Notes: generated by a model not told the origin, from the sequence alone. 57,855 nt of DNA from an uncultured Eubacteriales bacterium (GCA_902777335.1 CACYTF010000013.1:1-57855), one strand, 5' to 3'; shown: positions 41,555 through 50,533, counted from the first letter of the stretch. Numbers and translations are program-made.

Positions 41555-43185
41555 GCGCCGGCATGCTCTGCCTGTACAACCTCGAAACGCCGATGCGCGA
41601 CGGCGTCATACTGCGCGGCGACCTGTACCGCCCCGCGGAGGACGGGCGCTGGCCGGCGCTGCTGATGCGCACGGTGTTCCGCAAGCGGGACATGGGCCGA
41701 AGCTTTCAGCAGTACGACCCTTCCTACTACGTGCGCCGCGGCTACGCCGTGTTTATACAGGACGTGCGCGGCCTGGGCGAGTCCGACGGCGAATTTGACC
41801 GCTTCACCGCCGACGGCCCGGACGGCTACGACACGGTGGAGTGGCTGGCCGCGCAGCCCTGGTGCACCGGAAATGTGGGCATGGTGGGCAGCTACTTCGC
41901 CGGGTATCTGCAGCTGATGGCCGCGCTGGAAGCGCCGCCGCACCTGCGGGCGATCTGCCCGATGCAGACCAGCGTCTCCATCAACCGCGACTGCGACAAC
42001 CGGGGCTTCCTGTTCGCCTCCCATGTGGGCTGGTGCATGAGCCGCCTGGTGAACCGCCTGCGAGACGGCCGCTACGACGAGAAAACCACCCGTGAGATGC
42101 TGCCAAAGCTGCTGGATTGGCTGAGCGACTACCCGGTCAGCCAGCTGTCCGTGATGCCGCTTGAGCGCATGCCCGCGCTCAGGGACACGCCCTTTCCGCT
42201 GCTGCGGGACTACCGGCGGCACCTGCTGGAGGGCTTTGACGACTTCGACCTTCTGCACAAGGAGGGCCGCGACGCGGACCTGACCAGGGTCAAAACCCCC
42301 GCGTTCTACGTGTGCGGGTGGTACGACTCCTCCAGGACGCCCCTGATCGACCACTGCATGACCCAGCGCCGCGCCGGCGTCGACAGCCGGGTGCTGGTGG
42401 CCCCGTGGCGGCCCGGAGAGCCCCCGGCGCGGCCGGACAGCGCCCTGGAGAACGGCGTGTACGCCGTGGACCTGCAGGCGGAGATCGCCGCCTGGTTCGA
42501 CCACTGGCTGAAGGGCGGGCCTGCGCCCAAGTTCCCGCCGGTGCGATACTTTGACATCTCAGGCGGCGCGCCCTTTGAGGGTGACCGGTGGTCCGAGCGC
42601 CTCGAAACCGTGCGCCTTCACCTCCGCGAGGGCGGCGCGCTCTCAGAGGAAGAGGGCGCGCCGGGCAGCGCTACGTTCCGCCACGACCCCCGGGATCCGC
42701 TGCCCTACCGGGGCTACGGACAATCCGCGCCGCTCCAGCCCGCCGAGAACCGGGCGCTGCTGTTCACCGGCGCGCCGCTGGAAGCAAACCTCTGCCTCTG
42801 CGGGCCGGTTCGGGCGACGGTGACGCTGTCCGCCACCGCCCGGGACACGGACATCATGCTCTGCCTGATGGACGTCGCGCCGGACGGGACCTGCTTTCGC
42901 ATCTGTGACGGCGCCACCCGCGCAAGCTATTATCAGGGCTGGGCGCGCGTGCCCCTGACGAGCGGCGAGGCGCGGGAGATGGAGGTGCTGCTGGGGCACG
43001 TGCGCTACACGCTGAAGCGGGGCCACCGGCTGGCCGCCGAGTTCTGCGGCAGCGCCTTTCCCAAGTACGACGTCAACCATGGCACCTGCGCCCGCCCCGC
43101 GTCGGACGGGGAAGCCGTCGCCTCGCGCACCACGCTGCACTTTGGCGGCGCGGCCCGCGCGTTCATCGACCTGCCGGTGCTCTGA
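41551..43185 (+). CDS. CocE/NonD-family paralogue lacking catalytic Ser and His
   Basis: 544 aa, overall CocE-like (NLETPMRDGVILRGDLYRP, QDVRGLGESDGE, VEWLAAQPWC, C-terminal jellyroll). Aligned by eye with the intact paralogue at 32524, the elbow GLSYPG reads GSYFAG, putting Tyr115 (codon 41893-41895) at the nucleophile; the segment with His, IWPHGG, reads PWRPGE, putting Pro at the His (codon 42412-42414). The acid in CGWYDSS is kept. The reading frame is intact, so it is either a pseudo-enzyme (binding or regulatory role) or uses a shifted Ser. Translationally coupled to esterase 2. Confidence 0.8.
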   Translation: MSAGMLCLYNLETPMRDGVILRGDLYRPAEDGRWPALLMRTVFRKRDMGRSFQQYDPSYYVRRGYAVFIQDVRGLGESDGEFDRFTADGPDGYDTVEWLAAQPWCTGNVGMVGSYFAGYLQLMAALEAPPHLRAICPMQTSVSINRDCDNRGFLFASHVGWCMSRLVNRLRDGRYDEKTTREMLPKLLDWLSDYPVSQLSVMPLERMPALRDTPFPLLRDYRRHLLEGFDDFDLLHKEGRDADLTRVKTPAFYVCGWYDSSRTPLIDHCMTQRRAGVDSRVLVAPWRPGEPPARPDSALENGVYAVDLQAEIAAWFDHWLKGGPAPKFPPVRYFDISGGAPFEGDRWSERLETVRLHLREGGALSEEEGAPGSATFRHDPRDPLPYRGYGQSAPLQPAENRALLFTGAPLEANLCLCGPVRATVTLSATARDTDIMLCLMDVAPDGTCFRICDGATRASYYQGWARVPLTSGEAREMEVLLGHVRYTLKRGHRLAAEFCGSAFPKYDVNHGTCARPASDGEAVASRTTLHFGGAARAFIDLPVL

Positions 43186-43215
43186 ACCGGCGGAACGACC
43201 TACCCCAAGTACCCA

Positions 43216-43235
43216 ACAGCCGGGCGTCCGGCTGT
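43216..43235 (+). terminator. Perfect 8-bp hairpin before the binding-protein gene
   Basis: ACAGCCGG (43216-43223) and CCGGCTGT (43228-43235) with a 4-nt loop, followed by CAAAAG rather than T-run. Between CocE and the binding-protein gene it probably acts as an mRNA-stabilising or attenuating stem that gives the binding protein separate expression. Confidence 0.5.
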
Positions 43236-43284
43236 CAAAAGTGCACAGCACCTGGTATTCTCTACTATGAAAGGAGTCTTTCCC

Positions 43285-44895
43285 ATGTTGAAGCGCGTTC
43301 TCTCTCTGCTGCTCGTCGCAATGCTGCTGCTCGGCGCCGCCTTTGCCGAGGAAGTGCAGTGGCCGACCCTGGCGGATCACGCCTCCCCGGACGGCACGAA
43401 GATCCAGCACCTCACCGATGAGCCCGTGACGATTTCCATCTGGTGCGACATCTCCTCCCACGACGTCACCAACGTCGTCGGCGATATCCAGAACCTGGAC
43501 ATCCTCAAGACCCTCGAGGAGAAGACCGGCGTCAAGATCAACCTGATCGTTCCGCCGGTGGGCGAGGGCGACAACAACTTCTCGCTGATGCTGACCTCCG
43601 GCAAGTACGCCGACATCATCATCGGCTTTGACAACTTCTACAGCAAGGGCGGCGACGCGGCCATCGACGAGGGCATCATCATCGACCTGAAGGACATGGT
43701 CGAGCAGTACGCGCCCAACTACGAGGCGGCCCGGCACCTGAGCCAGTACCGCGAGATCAACACCGTCACCGACAGCGGCCGGATGCCCTTCTTCTGCCAG
43801 ATGCCCTACATGGACAAGGAGGGCGAGACCCAGTGCGGCCTGATCATCCGCAAGGACGTGCTGGACAAGCTGGGCATGGAGATGCCCGTGACCTTCGACG
43901 ACTGGCACGAGTACCTGACCCGCGCCAAGGACGAGCTGGGCATGACCCGCGGCTTCGGCCTGGCCTACACCGGCATCAGCAAGTACAACGCGCTGAACGC
44001 CGCGTTTGAGTTCGGCATGGCCGACGTGGCCCAGGGCGGCAACTTCTTCGTGAAGGACGGCCAGGTGCAGTACGGCCCGCTGACCGAGGGCTACCGCGAC
44101 TACGTGAAGCTGATGGCCCAGTGGTACGCCGAGGGCCTGATCGACCCCGACTTCACCTCCACCGTGACCTTTGACGACGGCATCGCCATGATGAGCAGCA
44201 ACCTGTGCTCCGCCACCAGCGAGCACGGCGGCGTGCTGGACTACATCAACGGCCTGGGCGCCGGCGTCGATCCCGACTTCAAGTTCGTGCCCGTGCCCTA
44301 TCCGGTGCTCGAGCCCGGCCAGCAGCTGCACTACGGCCAGATCAAGGGCGGCGCGACCATCGCCAAGTCCGCGGTCATCACCACCGCCTGCAAGACCCCC
44401 GAGTTGGCGCTGCAGCTGCTGGACCAGCTGTACACCGACGAGGGCTTCATGCTGTGTAACTACGGCACCGAGGGCAAGAGCTACGAGCTGGTCGACGGCG
44501 AGCCGAAGTTCACCGACCTGATCATGAACAACGACCTGGGCACCTCCACCCACATGATGAGCGCCTACGCCGCCTTCATCAGCTGGCCCTTCGAGACCAA
44601 TCTGGGCCGCGAGTTCGACGAATCCGTGTTCGCCAACGGCAAGGTGTGGGACACCAACAACGACTACAGCTACTCCTTCCCGGCGGGCGTCACGCTGAAC
44701 GAGGAGGAGAAGGAGGTCTACGGCGACTACTACGGCGACATCGAGACCTACGTCAACGAGATGACCGTCAAGTTCATCATGGGCCTCGAGGAGCTGGACA
44801 ACCTGGACGGCTTCGTCGAGACCCTGCACTCCCTGGGCGTGGACGAGGTCATCAACGCCTACCAGACCGCCTACGACCGCTACATGAGCCGCTGA
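43285..44895 (+). CDS. Exported ABC solute-binding protein (LipO/YtcQ-like)
   Basis: A 536-aa extracellular sugar-binding protein. The signal peptide (~1-21) ends AAFAEE without a lipobox Cys, so it may be released or held otherwise. The mature part has the CUT1-associated pattern: LTDEPVTISIWCD, LEEKTGVKINLIVPP, LMLTSGKYADIIIG, and a long C-terminal lobe. It is the natural partner of the two permeases in the divergent operon. The start at 43285 is 9 nt after AAAGGAG; the ATG at 43267 has no site. Codon usage looks strongly biased to GC-ending codons, which suggests high expression. Confidence 0.88.
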   Translation: MLKRVLSLLLVAMLLLGAAFAEEVQWPTLADHASPDGTKIQHLTDEPVTISIWCDISSHDVTNVVGDIQNLDILKTLEEKTGVKINLIVPPVGEGDNNFSLMLTSGKYADIIIGFDNFYSKGGDAAIDEGIIIDLKDMVEQYAPNYEAARHLSQYREINTVTDSGRMPFFCQMPYMDKEGETQCGLIIRKDVLDKLGMEMPVTFDDWHEYLTRAKDELGMTRGFGLAYTGISKYNALNAAFEFGMADVAQGGNFFVKDGQVQYGPLTEGYRDYVKLMAQWYAEGLIDPDFTSTVTFDDGIAMMSSNLCSATSEHGGVLDYINGLGAGVDPDFKFVPVPYPVLEPGQQLHYGQIKGGATIAKSAVITTACKTPELALQLLDQLYTDEGFMLCNYGTEGKSYELVDGEPKFTDLIMNNDLGTSTHMMSAYAAFISWPFETNLGREFDESVFANGKVWDTNNDYSYSFPAGVTLNEEEKEVYGDYYGDIETYVNEMTVKFIMGLEELDNLDGFVETLHSLGVDEVINAYQTAYDRYMSR

Positions 44896-44897
44896 GC

Positions 44898-45005
44898 GGG
44901 CTGTCTCAAAACGAATAAGCAATCAAGCGTGTACATGTTGTAGGGGCGGCCATTGGCCGCCCCCACACATGCTTCATGCATCCAACATGCGTTTTGAGAC
45001 AGCCC
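44898..45005. repeat. Inverted-repeat element, copy 1
   Basis: GGGCTGTCTCAAAACG (44898-44913) and its exact reverse complement (44990-45005) bound a 108-bp non-coding element. Inside is the palindrome GGGGCGGCCATTGGCCGCCCC. It encodes nothing convincing and resembles a MITE or REP-type interspersed repeat. Confidence 0.75.
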
Positions 45006-45015
45006 CGAGCGTTCA

Positions 45016-45089
45016 CTCCCCGTCACCGGGGCGAGCCAAGGCTGCCGCGTGAGTGCGCTGACCTCGAACACTACATCATCCTCCTTGCC
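45016..45089. repeat. 74-bp direct repeat, copy 1
   Basis: Starts CTCCCCGTCACCGGGGCGAG and ends CTCCTTGCC; near-identical to 45242-45315. The interval 45090-45241 holds further GC-rich repeat text (CTCGCCCCCGTGAGGGGGAG palindrome and a CCCGCAGGGCGGAGAG stretch). Confidence 0.75.
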
Positions 45090-45241
45090 GCGTGGGTGTG
45101 TTGACCTCGAGCTCCGTGCTATCCCCCCCCTTGCCTCGCCCCCGTGAGGGGGAGAGGTGCCCGCAGGGCGGAGAGGGGGCTCTCCTGCCTGCCGCGCAAG
45201 ACAAGCCAGAAGAGGCCCCTCTCAGGCGCTGCGCGCCAGCT

Positions 45242-45315
45242 CTCCCCGTCACCGGGGCGAGCCAAGGCTGCCGCGTGGGTGTGCTAACCTCGAACACTAC
45301 ACCATCCTCCTTGCC
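45242..45315. repeat. 74-bp direct repeat, copy 2
   Basis: Second copy of the 45016-45089 unit with a few substitutions. It is followed by another CTCGCCCCCGTGAGAGGGG palindrome. Confidence 0.75.
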
Positions 45316-45360
45316 TCGCCCCCGTGAGAGGGGACGCAGTGTCAAACAGCGTTGTCAAAA

Positions 45361-45515
45361 GGGCTGTCTCAAAACGAACAAGCGTTCAAGCGCGTCCATG
45401 TTGTAGGGGCGGCGATGCGCCGCCCGCCGGGAAGTACGATGGTTTTGTACTCTGGCGGGCGACCAATGGCCGCCCCTGCACATGCTTCATGCATCAATGC
45501 CCATTCTGTGAGGGC
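45361..45515. repeat. Inverted-repeat element, copy 2, with extra hairpin
   Basis: Begins with the same GGGCTGTCTCAAAACG terminus, shares TTGTAGGGGCGGC and CACATGCTTCATGCATC with copy 1, but carries an added stem (CGCCCGCC ... AGTAC/GTACT ... GGCGGGCG at about 45421-45461) and a degraded right end. Together with the preceding repeats it fills the 762-bp gene-free gap 44896-45657. Confidence 0.7.
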
Positions 45516-45562
45516 CTGCGGCATATTTTAGCCGTGTGATTGTGAAAAGCGGTGAAATGCCA

Positions 45563-45592
45563 TAGACAACCGGCGTATCGGTGTGGTAAAAT
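45563..45592 (+). promoter_or_regulatory. Candidate promoter of the SDR gene
   Basis: TAGACA (45563-45568), 18-nt spacer, TAAAAT (45587-45592), 65 bp before the ATG. Confidence 0.45.
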
Positions 45593-45657
45593 AATCTGCA
45601 AATGCAGGTACGCAGCGCTTGACAAGCGACACTGGAAACGGCGGAGAGGGGCATGGT

Positions 45658-46374
45658 ATGAGCGGGCGCTTTGAAGGGAAGGTCGCCGTGATCACGGGCG
45701 GCGCGCAGGGCATCGGCAGGGCCATTGCACAGGCGTTTCGCGCCGAGGGCGCCGTCGTTCACGTCATCGACGCGCGGCCGGGCGACTGGTTCGTGGGGGA
45801 CATCGCCGATCCCGGGGCGCTGGAGCGCTTCGCGGCACAGGTCGTCGCCCAAAGCGGCAGGGTGGATTATCTCCTCAACAACGCGCCCCCGCCGATGAAG
45901 GGGATCGACGACTGCACCTTTGAGGATTTCTCCCGCGCGATGGCCATCGGCGTGACGGCCCCGTTCTACCTGACGAAGCTGCTGGCACCGCACTTTGCCC
46001 CGGGCGCGGCCGTGATCAATTTGTCCTCGTCACGGGACCGCATGAGCCAGCCGCAGACCGAGAGCTATACCGCGGCCAAGGGCGGCATCGCCGCGCTGAC
46101 CCACGCCCTGGCGATCAGCCTGGCGGGCCGGGCGCGGGTGAACAGCATATCGCCGGGGTGGATCGATACCACCGATTCGCATATCGACGGCGCGGACGCG
46201 GCCCAGCAGCCGGTGGGGCGCGTGGGCAGGCCGGAGGACATCGCGGCGCTGGCGCTGTTTCTGTGCTCCGATCAGGCGGGCTTCATCACCGGCGAAAACA
46301 TCTGCGCGGACGGCGGCATGACGAGGCTGATGATCTACCACGGCGAGCACGGATGGCGATACGGCAACGGGTGA
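45658..46374 (+). CDS. Short-chain dehydrogenase/reductase
   Basis: A 238-aa classical SDR oxidoreductase. NAD(P) motif TGGAQGIG (TGxxxGIG) near residue 13, NNAP (NNAG-like), catalytic Ser in NLSSSRD, Tyr and Lys in SYTAAKGG (YxxxK), and SPGWIDTT after strand 6. Asp in VIDARPG after the second strand suggests preference for NAD. Substrate unknown. ATG at 45658 with GGAGAGGGG upstream; the in-frame extension from 45619 adds non-domain residues. The next gene follows closely. Confidence 0.9.
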   Translation: MSGRFEGKVAVITGGAQGIGRAIAQAFRAEGAVVHVIDARPGDWFVGDIADPGALERFAAQVVAQSGRVDYLLNNAPPPMKGIDDCTFEDFSRAMAIGVTAPFYLTKLLAPHFAPGAAVINLSSSRDRMSQPQTESYTAAKGGIAALTHALAISLAGRARVNSISPGWIDTTDSHIDGADAAQQPVGRVGRPEDIAALALFLCSDQAGFITGENICADGGMTRLMIYHGEHGWRYGNG

Positions 46375-46424
46375 TGAAAAACCCGGCGTTGCTATAGAAA
46401 AATACGGGAACAGGAGAACCTTCA

Positions 46425-48851
46425 ATGCTTTCGATGATATTGAAGATGTCGGCGGTCACGATGCTGTACGTGCTGCTGACGGCGCTGATCTGGAAGCGCA
46501 CCCAGGGCCGGACGATGACGTGGCCCCGCAGGCTGGTCATCGGCGTGATCTACGGAATTTGCGCGGTGCTGTCCACCCACTTTGGCGTGGACTACAGCCA
46601 CATGATGCTGAACGTGCGCGACATGGGGCCGCTGTCGGCGGGCCTGTTCTTCGGCCCGGTTCCCGGCATCCTCGCCGGGCTGATCGGCGGCGTCGAGCGC
46701 TACATCGCGGGCACGTACTGGGGCGTGGGCAGCTACACCCGGATCGCGTGCAGCGTGTCCACGTGCCTGGCTGGCTTCGTGGCCGCGGGCATGCACATCT
46801 TCATATTCAAGCGCAAGAAGCCCTCCGCGATATACGCCTTCTTCATGGGGGCGGTGACGGAGGTCTTCCACATGTACGTGGTGTTCATCACCCACCGGGG
46901 CGACATGAGCATGGCCTTTTACGTGGTCCGGACCTGCGCTCCGCCGATGATCGCGTTCACCGGCCTGGGCATGGCGGCGTCCTCCACCGCGCTGCGGATC
47001 TACGCGGGGGAGTGGAAGAACCCGTTCCGCAGGCTGAGCGAGGAGGAGATACCGGTCTCCCAGCGGTTCCAGTTCTGGCTGTTCACGGTGACGCTGGTGA
47101 TCCTCTCGCTGAACCTGCTGTTCTCCTTTTCGATGCAGACCCAGACCGCCATACAGAATGCCCGGGAGACGCTGACGGCGGTTTCCGGCGACATACGGCA
47201 GACCTACGAAAAGCTGCGGCAGACCGAGGACAACACCGACGCGCTGGCCGGGGAGACGGCGCTCATGGAGGCCGAGGCCATCGCCGCTGCGGTCGACCGC
47301 GCGGGCGGCCTGGACAGCGCCGACGCCGCGTTCCTGGAGCGCATGCGCGGCGTGTTCAAGCCGGTGGCCGTGACCGCCGTGGACGGGGAAGGCCGGGCCG
47401 TCGCCGCGGCGGGGGAGTCGCCGGTGTACGCGGCGCTGCTTGCCGACGTGCTGGAAGGCGCCGAGGCGTCGCGGGCGGTGAGTCCCTCCGACACCCGGGT
47501 GGCCGCGGGCGCCCGCTGCGCGGGCGGCATGATCCAGGTGGTCATCGATCGGAAGCAGCTGGCCGCGGCGCTGAACCTGTCCGGGCTCAACGAGGCGCTG
47601 TCTTACTTTCACGTGGGCAGCGAGGGCACGTCTGACATCTACCGCAGCAGCGGCATCATCGTGGCGGGCGATCACCGGGGCACGGCCATGTCCGCGGCCG
47701 ACTTGAGTCTGTTAAAAGAAAAGCCGACCGAAGTCTGCTTCCGAGCGAACGTGTTCGGAGCCGCATCGCTGTGCCGCCTTGAACAGCTGGACGACAGCCT
47801 GACGCTGCTGGCCCGGCTGCCGATGGCGGAGGTCTACGCCGACCGCGACGCCCAGACCTACGAGACGGCCTTTGCCGACATCATACTGTTCGCGGTGATC
47901 TACGCGCTCATATCGATGCTGGTGCAGGCCATCGTGGTCAACAACCTGCAGCTGGTGAACGCCTCGCTGGACCGCATCACCCAGGGCAACCTGGACGAGG
48001 TGGTCTCCGTGCGCAATTCCTCGGAATTCGCCTCGCTGTCCAACGACATCAACCAGACGGTCAGCGTGCTGAAGGGCTACATCGCGGCGGCGGAGAAGCG
48101 CATCGAGCAGGAGCTGGAGTTCGCCCGCACCATCCAGGATTCCGCGCTGCCGAAGAACTTCGACTTCCCGCGCAGGGACTTTGAGATCTGCGCGATGATG
48201 GACCCGGCCAAGGAAGTGGGCGGCGACTTCTACGACTTCTTCTTCGTGGACCGGAACAAGCTGGCGCTGGTGATCGCGGACGTGTCCGGCAAGGGCATCC
48301 CCGCGGCGCTGTTCATGATGCGCGCCAAGACGGCCATACGCGGCCTGGCCGAGTCCGGCCAGACGCCGGCGGAAATACTGTTCCGCGCCAACAACACGCT
48401 GTGCGAGGGCAACGACGCCGAGATGTTCGTGACCGTGTGGCTGGGCGTGATCGACCTGCTCACCGGGCATATGCAGTGCGCCAACGCGGGCCACGAATAC
48501 CCGGCGCTGATGCGCGCGGGCGGCGAATTTGAACTCTACAGGGACAGGCACGGCCTGGCGCTGGCGGCCATGGAGAACACGCGCTACAGGGAATATGAAA
48601 TGCAGCTGGACCCGGGCGACAGGCTGTTTGTGTACACGGACGGCATACCGGAGGCCATCGACCCGCAGGTCGAGCAGTACGGGCCGGACCGGCTGGTGGG
48701 CGCGCTGAACCGGCACAAGGAGGCGCCGATGAAGGCCCTGCTGCCCGAGGTGCGCCGGGACATCGCCGATTTCGCCAGAGGCGCGGACCAGTTCGACGAC
48801 ATCACGATGCTGGGCCTGACCTACTTCGGGCCCGAGGGCGAGGACGCCTGA
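46425..48851 (+). CDS. Membrane PP2C/SpoIIE-type phosphatase with LytS-like 5TM sensor
   Basis: 808 aa. The N-terminal ~190 residues are the 5TM receptor module known from LytS (GVDYSHMMLNVRDMGPLSAG, FFGPVPGILAGLIGGVERY). A long extracytoplasmic sensor region (~235-480), another helix (~485-510), a HAMP segment and coiled coil (EQELEFARTIQDSALP) follow. The C-terminal SpoIIE/RsbU phosphatase keeps its metal Asp residues: GGDFYD, DVSGKG, YTDG and FDDIT. It should dephosphorylate a Ser/Thr target, commonly an anti-sigma factor antagonist; no such partner gene is nearby. Confidence 0.9.
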   Translation: MLSMILKMSAVTMLYVLLTALIWKRTQGRTMTWPRRLVIGVIYGICAVLSTHFGVDYSHMMLNVRDMGPLSAGLFFGPVPGILAGLIGGVERYIAGTYWGVGSYTRIACSVSTCLAGFVAAGMHIFIFKRKKPSAIYAFFMGAVTEVFHMYVVFITHRGDMSMAFYVVRTCAPPMIAFTGLGMAASSTALRIYAGEWKNPFRRLSEEEIPVSQRFQFWLFTVTLVILSLNLLFSFSMQTQTAIQNARETLTAVSGDIRQTYEKLRQTEDNTDALAGETALMEAEAIAAAVDRAGGLDSADAAFLERMRGVFKPVAVTAVDGEGRAVAAAGESPVYAALLADVLEGAEASRAVSPSDTRVAAGARCAGGMIQVVIDRKQLAAALNLSGLNEALSYFHVGSEGTSDIYRSSGIIVAGDHRGTAMSAADLSLLKEKPTEVCFRANVFGAASLCRLEQLDDSLTLLARLPMAEVYADRDAQTYETAFADIILFAVIYALISMLVQAIVVNNLQLVNASLDRITQGNLDEVVSVRNSSEFASLSNDINQTVSVLKGYIAAAEKRIEQELEFARTIQDSALPKNFDFPRRDFEICAMMDPAKEVGGDFYDFFFVDRNKLALVIADVSGKGIPAALFMMRAKTAIRGLAESGQTPAEILFRANNTLCEGNDAEMFVTVWLGVIDLLTGHMQCANAGHEYPALMRAGGEFELYRDRHGLALAAMENTRYREYEMQLDPGDRLFVYTDGIPEAIDPQVEQYGPDRLVGALNRHKEAPMKALLPEVRRDIADFARGADQFDDITMLGLTYFGPEGEDA

Positions 48852-48853
48852 CG

Positions 48854-50059
48854 TTATTCCTGGACGCGCCGGGATACCTGGCCGCAGTCGTTGAACCGTG
48901 CCAGCCGGGTTATGGCGCGGTCGACAGCCGCGGCCAGCTTTTTGGTCTGCCGGACGCCGCTTTCGTACCAGATGTTTTTGACGGCGAGCGTTTGCGACCT
49001 GCGGTCCGCGGCGGCCTCGATCCTCCCGATCAACCGGTCGCCGTACAGCATCGGCAGCACGTAGTACCCGTACTTGCGCTGCGCCGCGGGCGTGTAGATT
49101 TCCCACTTGTACGCGTAATCCCACAGCGCCTCGATCAGCTTCCGGTCCCACAGCATCGGGTCCAGGGGGGCCAGGAACTCCAGCCGGGGCCTGTCGTCGA
49201 CGGTACCGTTCAAAACGGCCTCCATACGGGGCATGTCCTCCGCGAGAAGGTACAGCGGCCGGCGGACGCCCTCCACCGTCGCGCGCAGCAGCGCCCCCTC
49301 CGCCTCCAGGGCCTCGAAGGCGGCGTTTCGCTGGTCGGTGGTCATGCCGATGCCGAGCCAGGCGTCGGAGCGCCGGTTCCACAGCAGGCCGATGGCGCCC
49401 ACGCGCCGCAATACGCGCCAGCGAAGCAGCGACGCGGCGTCGGGGCACGGGTTCGGCGCGCTCAAAAGCGCCGGGTCGAAGTAGCGCTCCGCCAGGTCGT
49501 AGAACTTGCGGGAGCCGCTCTTGTGGTGGATCAGCAGCACGCCGTCGGTGTACAGCTGCTCCAGCACCGAGCGCGCGGCGTTGGACTGATCGTGCCAGTG
49601 GCCGCTCCAGTGCATCGAGGAGTGCCAGAAGATCTTCCCCTCGATGGGCAGCGTGTCGCTGCTGACCGGCCCGTGTTCGCGGATGTAGGCGACGGCCTGT
49701 TCCTCCAGTGCCGGGATGCCGGGGAACAGCGCGCCGTGCGCCCGGCTCGTCTCGCGGTAGCCGGAGAAGTAGGGCCAGTCCTCCCGGGGCCAGATGGACA
49801 GCTCCTTGTCGCTGTAGTCCACCAGCAGCCGGTCCCGGTACAGCAGGTCGGCCAGCATCTGCTTTGTGAAGCCCTTTACGCGGGACTGCAGCGTCAGCTC
49901 CGCGTTTTTGCCGCACACGTCCACCGGGTCGTACTGTATGCAGCCGGCCTGGCGGACGTACTGATACGCGCCCGCCTTGCCGGCAAAGCGATGCGCCCCC
50001 AGCAGCCCCTGCCTTATGAGGATGTATCGCCGCGCCTGTTCTCTTGTGATGGTCAGCAT
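48854..50059 (-). CDS. YcaQ-family winged-helix protein (AlkZ-like glycosylase)
   Basis: A 401-aa protein with the YcaQ layout: opening REQARRYILIRQGL, GCIQYDPVDVCGKNAELTLQSR (the family's QxDP-like motif), LSIWPREDWPYF, and C-terminal YGYYVLPMLYGDRLIGRIE. Characterised members (AlkZ/YcaQ) are DNA glycosylases that unhook interstrand crosslinks using a QxQ or QxD motif; here QYD is present. Repair of bulky alkylation damage is therefore plausible. It converges on the phosphatase gene with only 2 bp between stops. A small gene lies upstream on the same strand. Confidence 0.85.
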   Translation of the reverse strand: MLTITREQARRYILIRQGLLGAHRFAGKAGAYQYVRQAGCIQYDPVDVCGKNAELTLQSRVKGFTKQMLADLLYRDRLLVDYSDKELSIWPREDWPYFSGYRETSRAHGALFPGIPALEEQAVAYIREHGPVSSDTLPIEGKIFWHSSMHWSGHWHDQSNAARSVLEQLYTDGVLLIHHKSGSRKFYDLAERYFDPALLSAPNPCPDAASLLRWRVLRRVGAIGLLWNRRSDAWLGIGMTTDQRNAAFEALEAEGALLRATVEGVRRPLYLLAEDMPRMEAVLNGTVDDRPRLEFLAPLDPMLWDRKLIEALWDYAYKWEIYTPAAQRKYGYYVLPMLYGDRLIGRIEAAADRRSQTLAVKNIWYESGVRQTKKLAAAVDRAITRLARFNDCGQVSRRVQE

Positions 50060-50140
50060 GCCGTATATCTCCCGGATCGCCGCAATGATTTGTCTGGATT
50101 ATACCATGCCGGGAGGACCATGGCAACTGCCTGAATCGCT

Positions 50141-50473
50141 TTACCAGCAGCGGCAGGCGTAGCCGGAGGGCAGTATCATCAGCGGCGCGATCACCCGGGC
50201 GGGCAGCTGGGTCATGGCGGTGACTTCGCCGTGGGCCGCGGTGTTCACGCGGCCGAAGCGGGCGGCCAGCGCGCGCAGGGCATTGATTAGCTTTCCCTCG
50301 CGCCCGCGGCGGATGGCCGTATAGGCCTCGGCGCGCCTGGCGCGCTCGCGGGCCTGCAGCAGAAGGGCCGCCTCCAGCAGGTTCCAACCGCGCGCCTCCA
50401 GGGCCTCCCTGGCCTGCTCCGCGGTCACGCTGATGGTCTCGGAGAGCATCGCTGTCATCTTTTCCTGCGTCAT
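50141..50473 (-). CDS. Small protein with UBA-like helical motif
   Basis: A 110-aa protein of unknown function. Residues ~12-42 (ISVTAEQAREALEARGWNLLEAALLLQ) read like a UBA/NAC-type three-helix motif, reminiscent of DUF4342 proteins and EF-Ts N-termini. A basic stretch follows, and the end is hydrophobic (VIAPLMILPSG) and finishes CRCW. ATG at 50473 follows GGGGGCTG; an internal ATG at residue 6 is possible. It may be co-transcribed with the YcaQ-like gene 81 bp downstream. Function not assignable. Confidence 0.6.
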   Translation of the reverse strand: MTQEKMTAMLSETISVTAEQAREALEARGWNLLEAALLLQARERARRAEAYTAIRRGREGKLINALRALAARFGRVNTAAHGEVTAMTQLPARVIAPLMILPSGYACRCW

Positions 50474-50505
50474 GGCTCACAGCCCCCGTTCGATTTGATG
50501 GGCCC

Positions 50506-50533
50506 ATTATAGCGCCCGAAAATGAAATGGCAA
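50506..50533 (-). promoter_or_regulatory. Promoter of the UBA-like/YcaQ operon
   Basis: Minus strand: TTGCCA (50533-50528), 16-nt spacer, TATAAT (50511-50506). Confidence 0.55.

Noticed and set aside
45076..45345. Small protein on the minus strand in the repeat island
   Set aside because: It is a translation of the direct repeats and GC palindromes; such strings recur as false ORFs.
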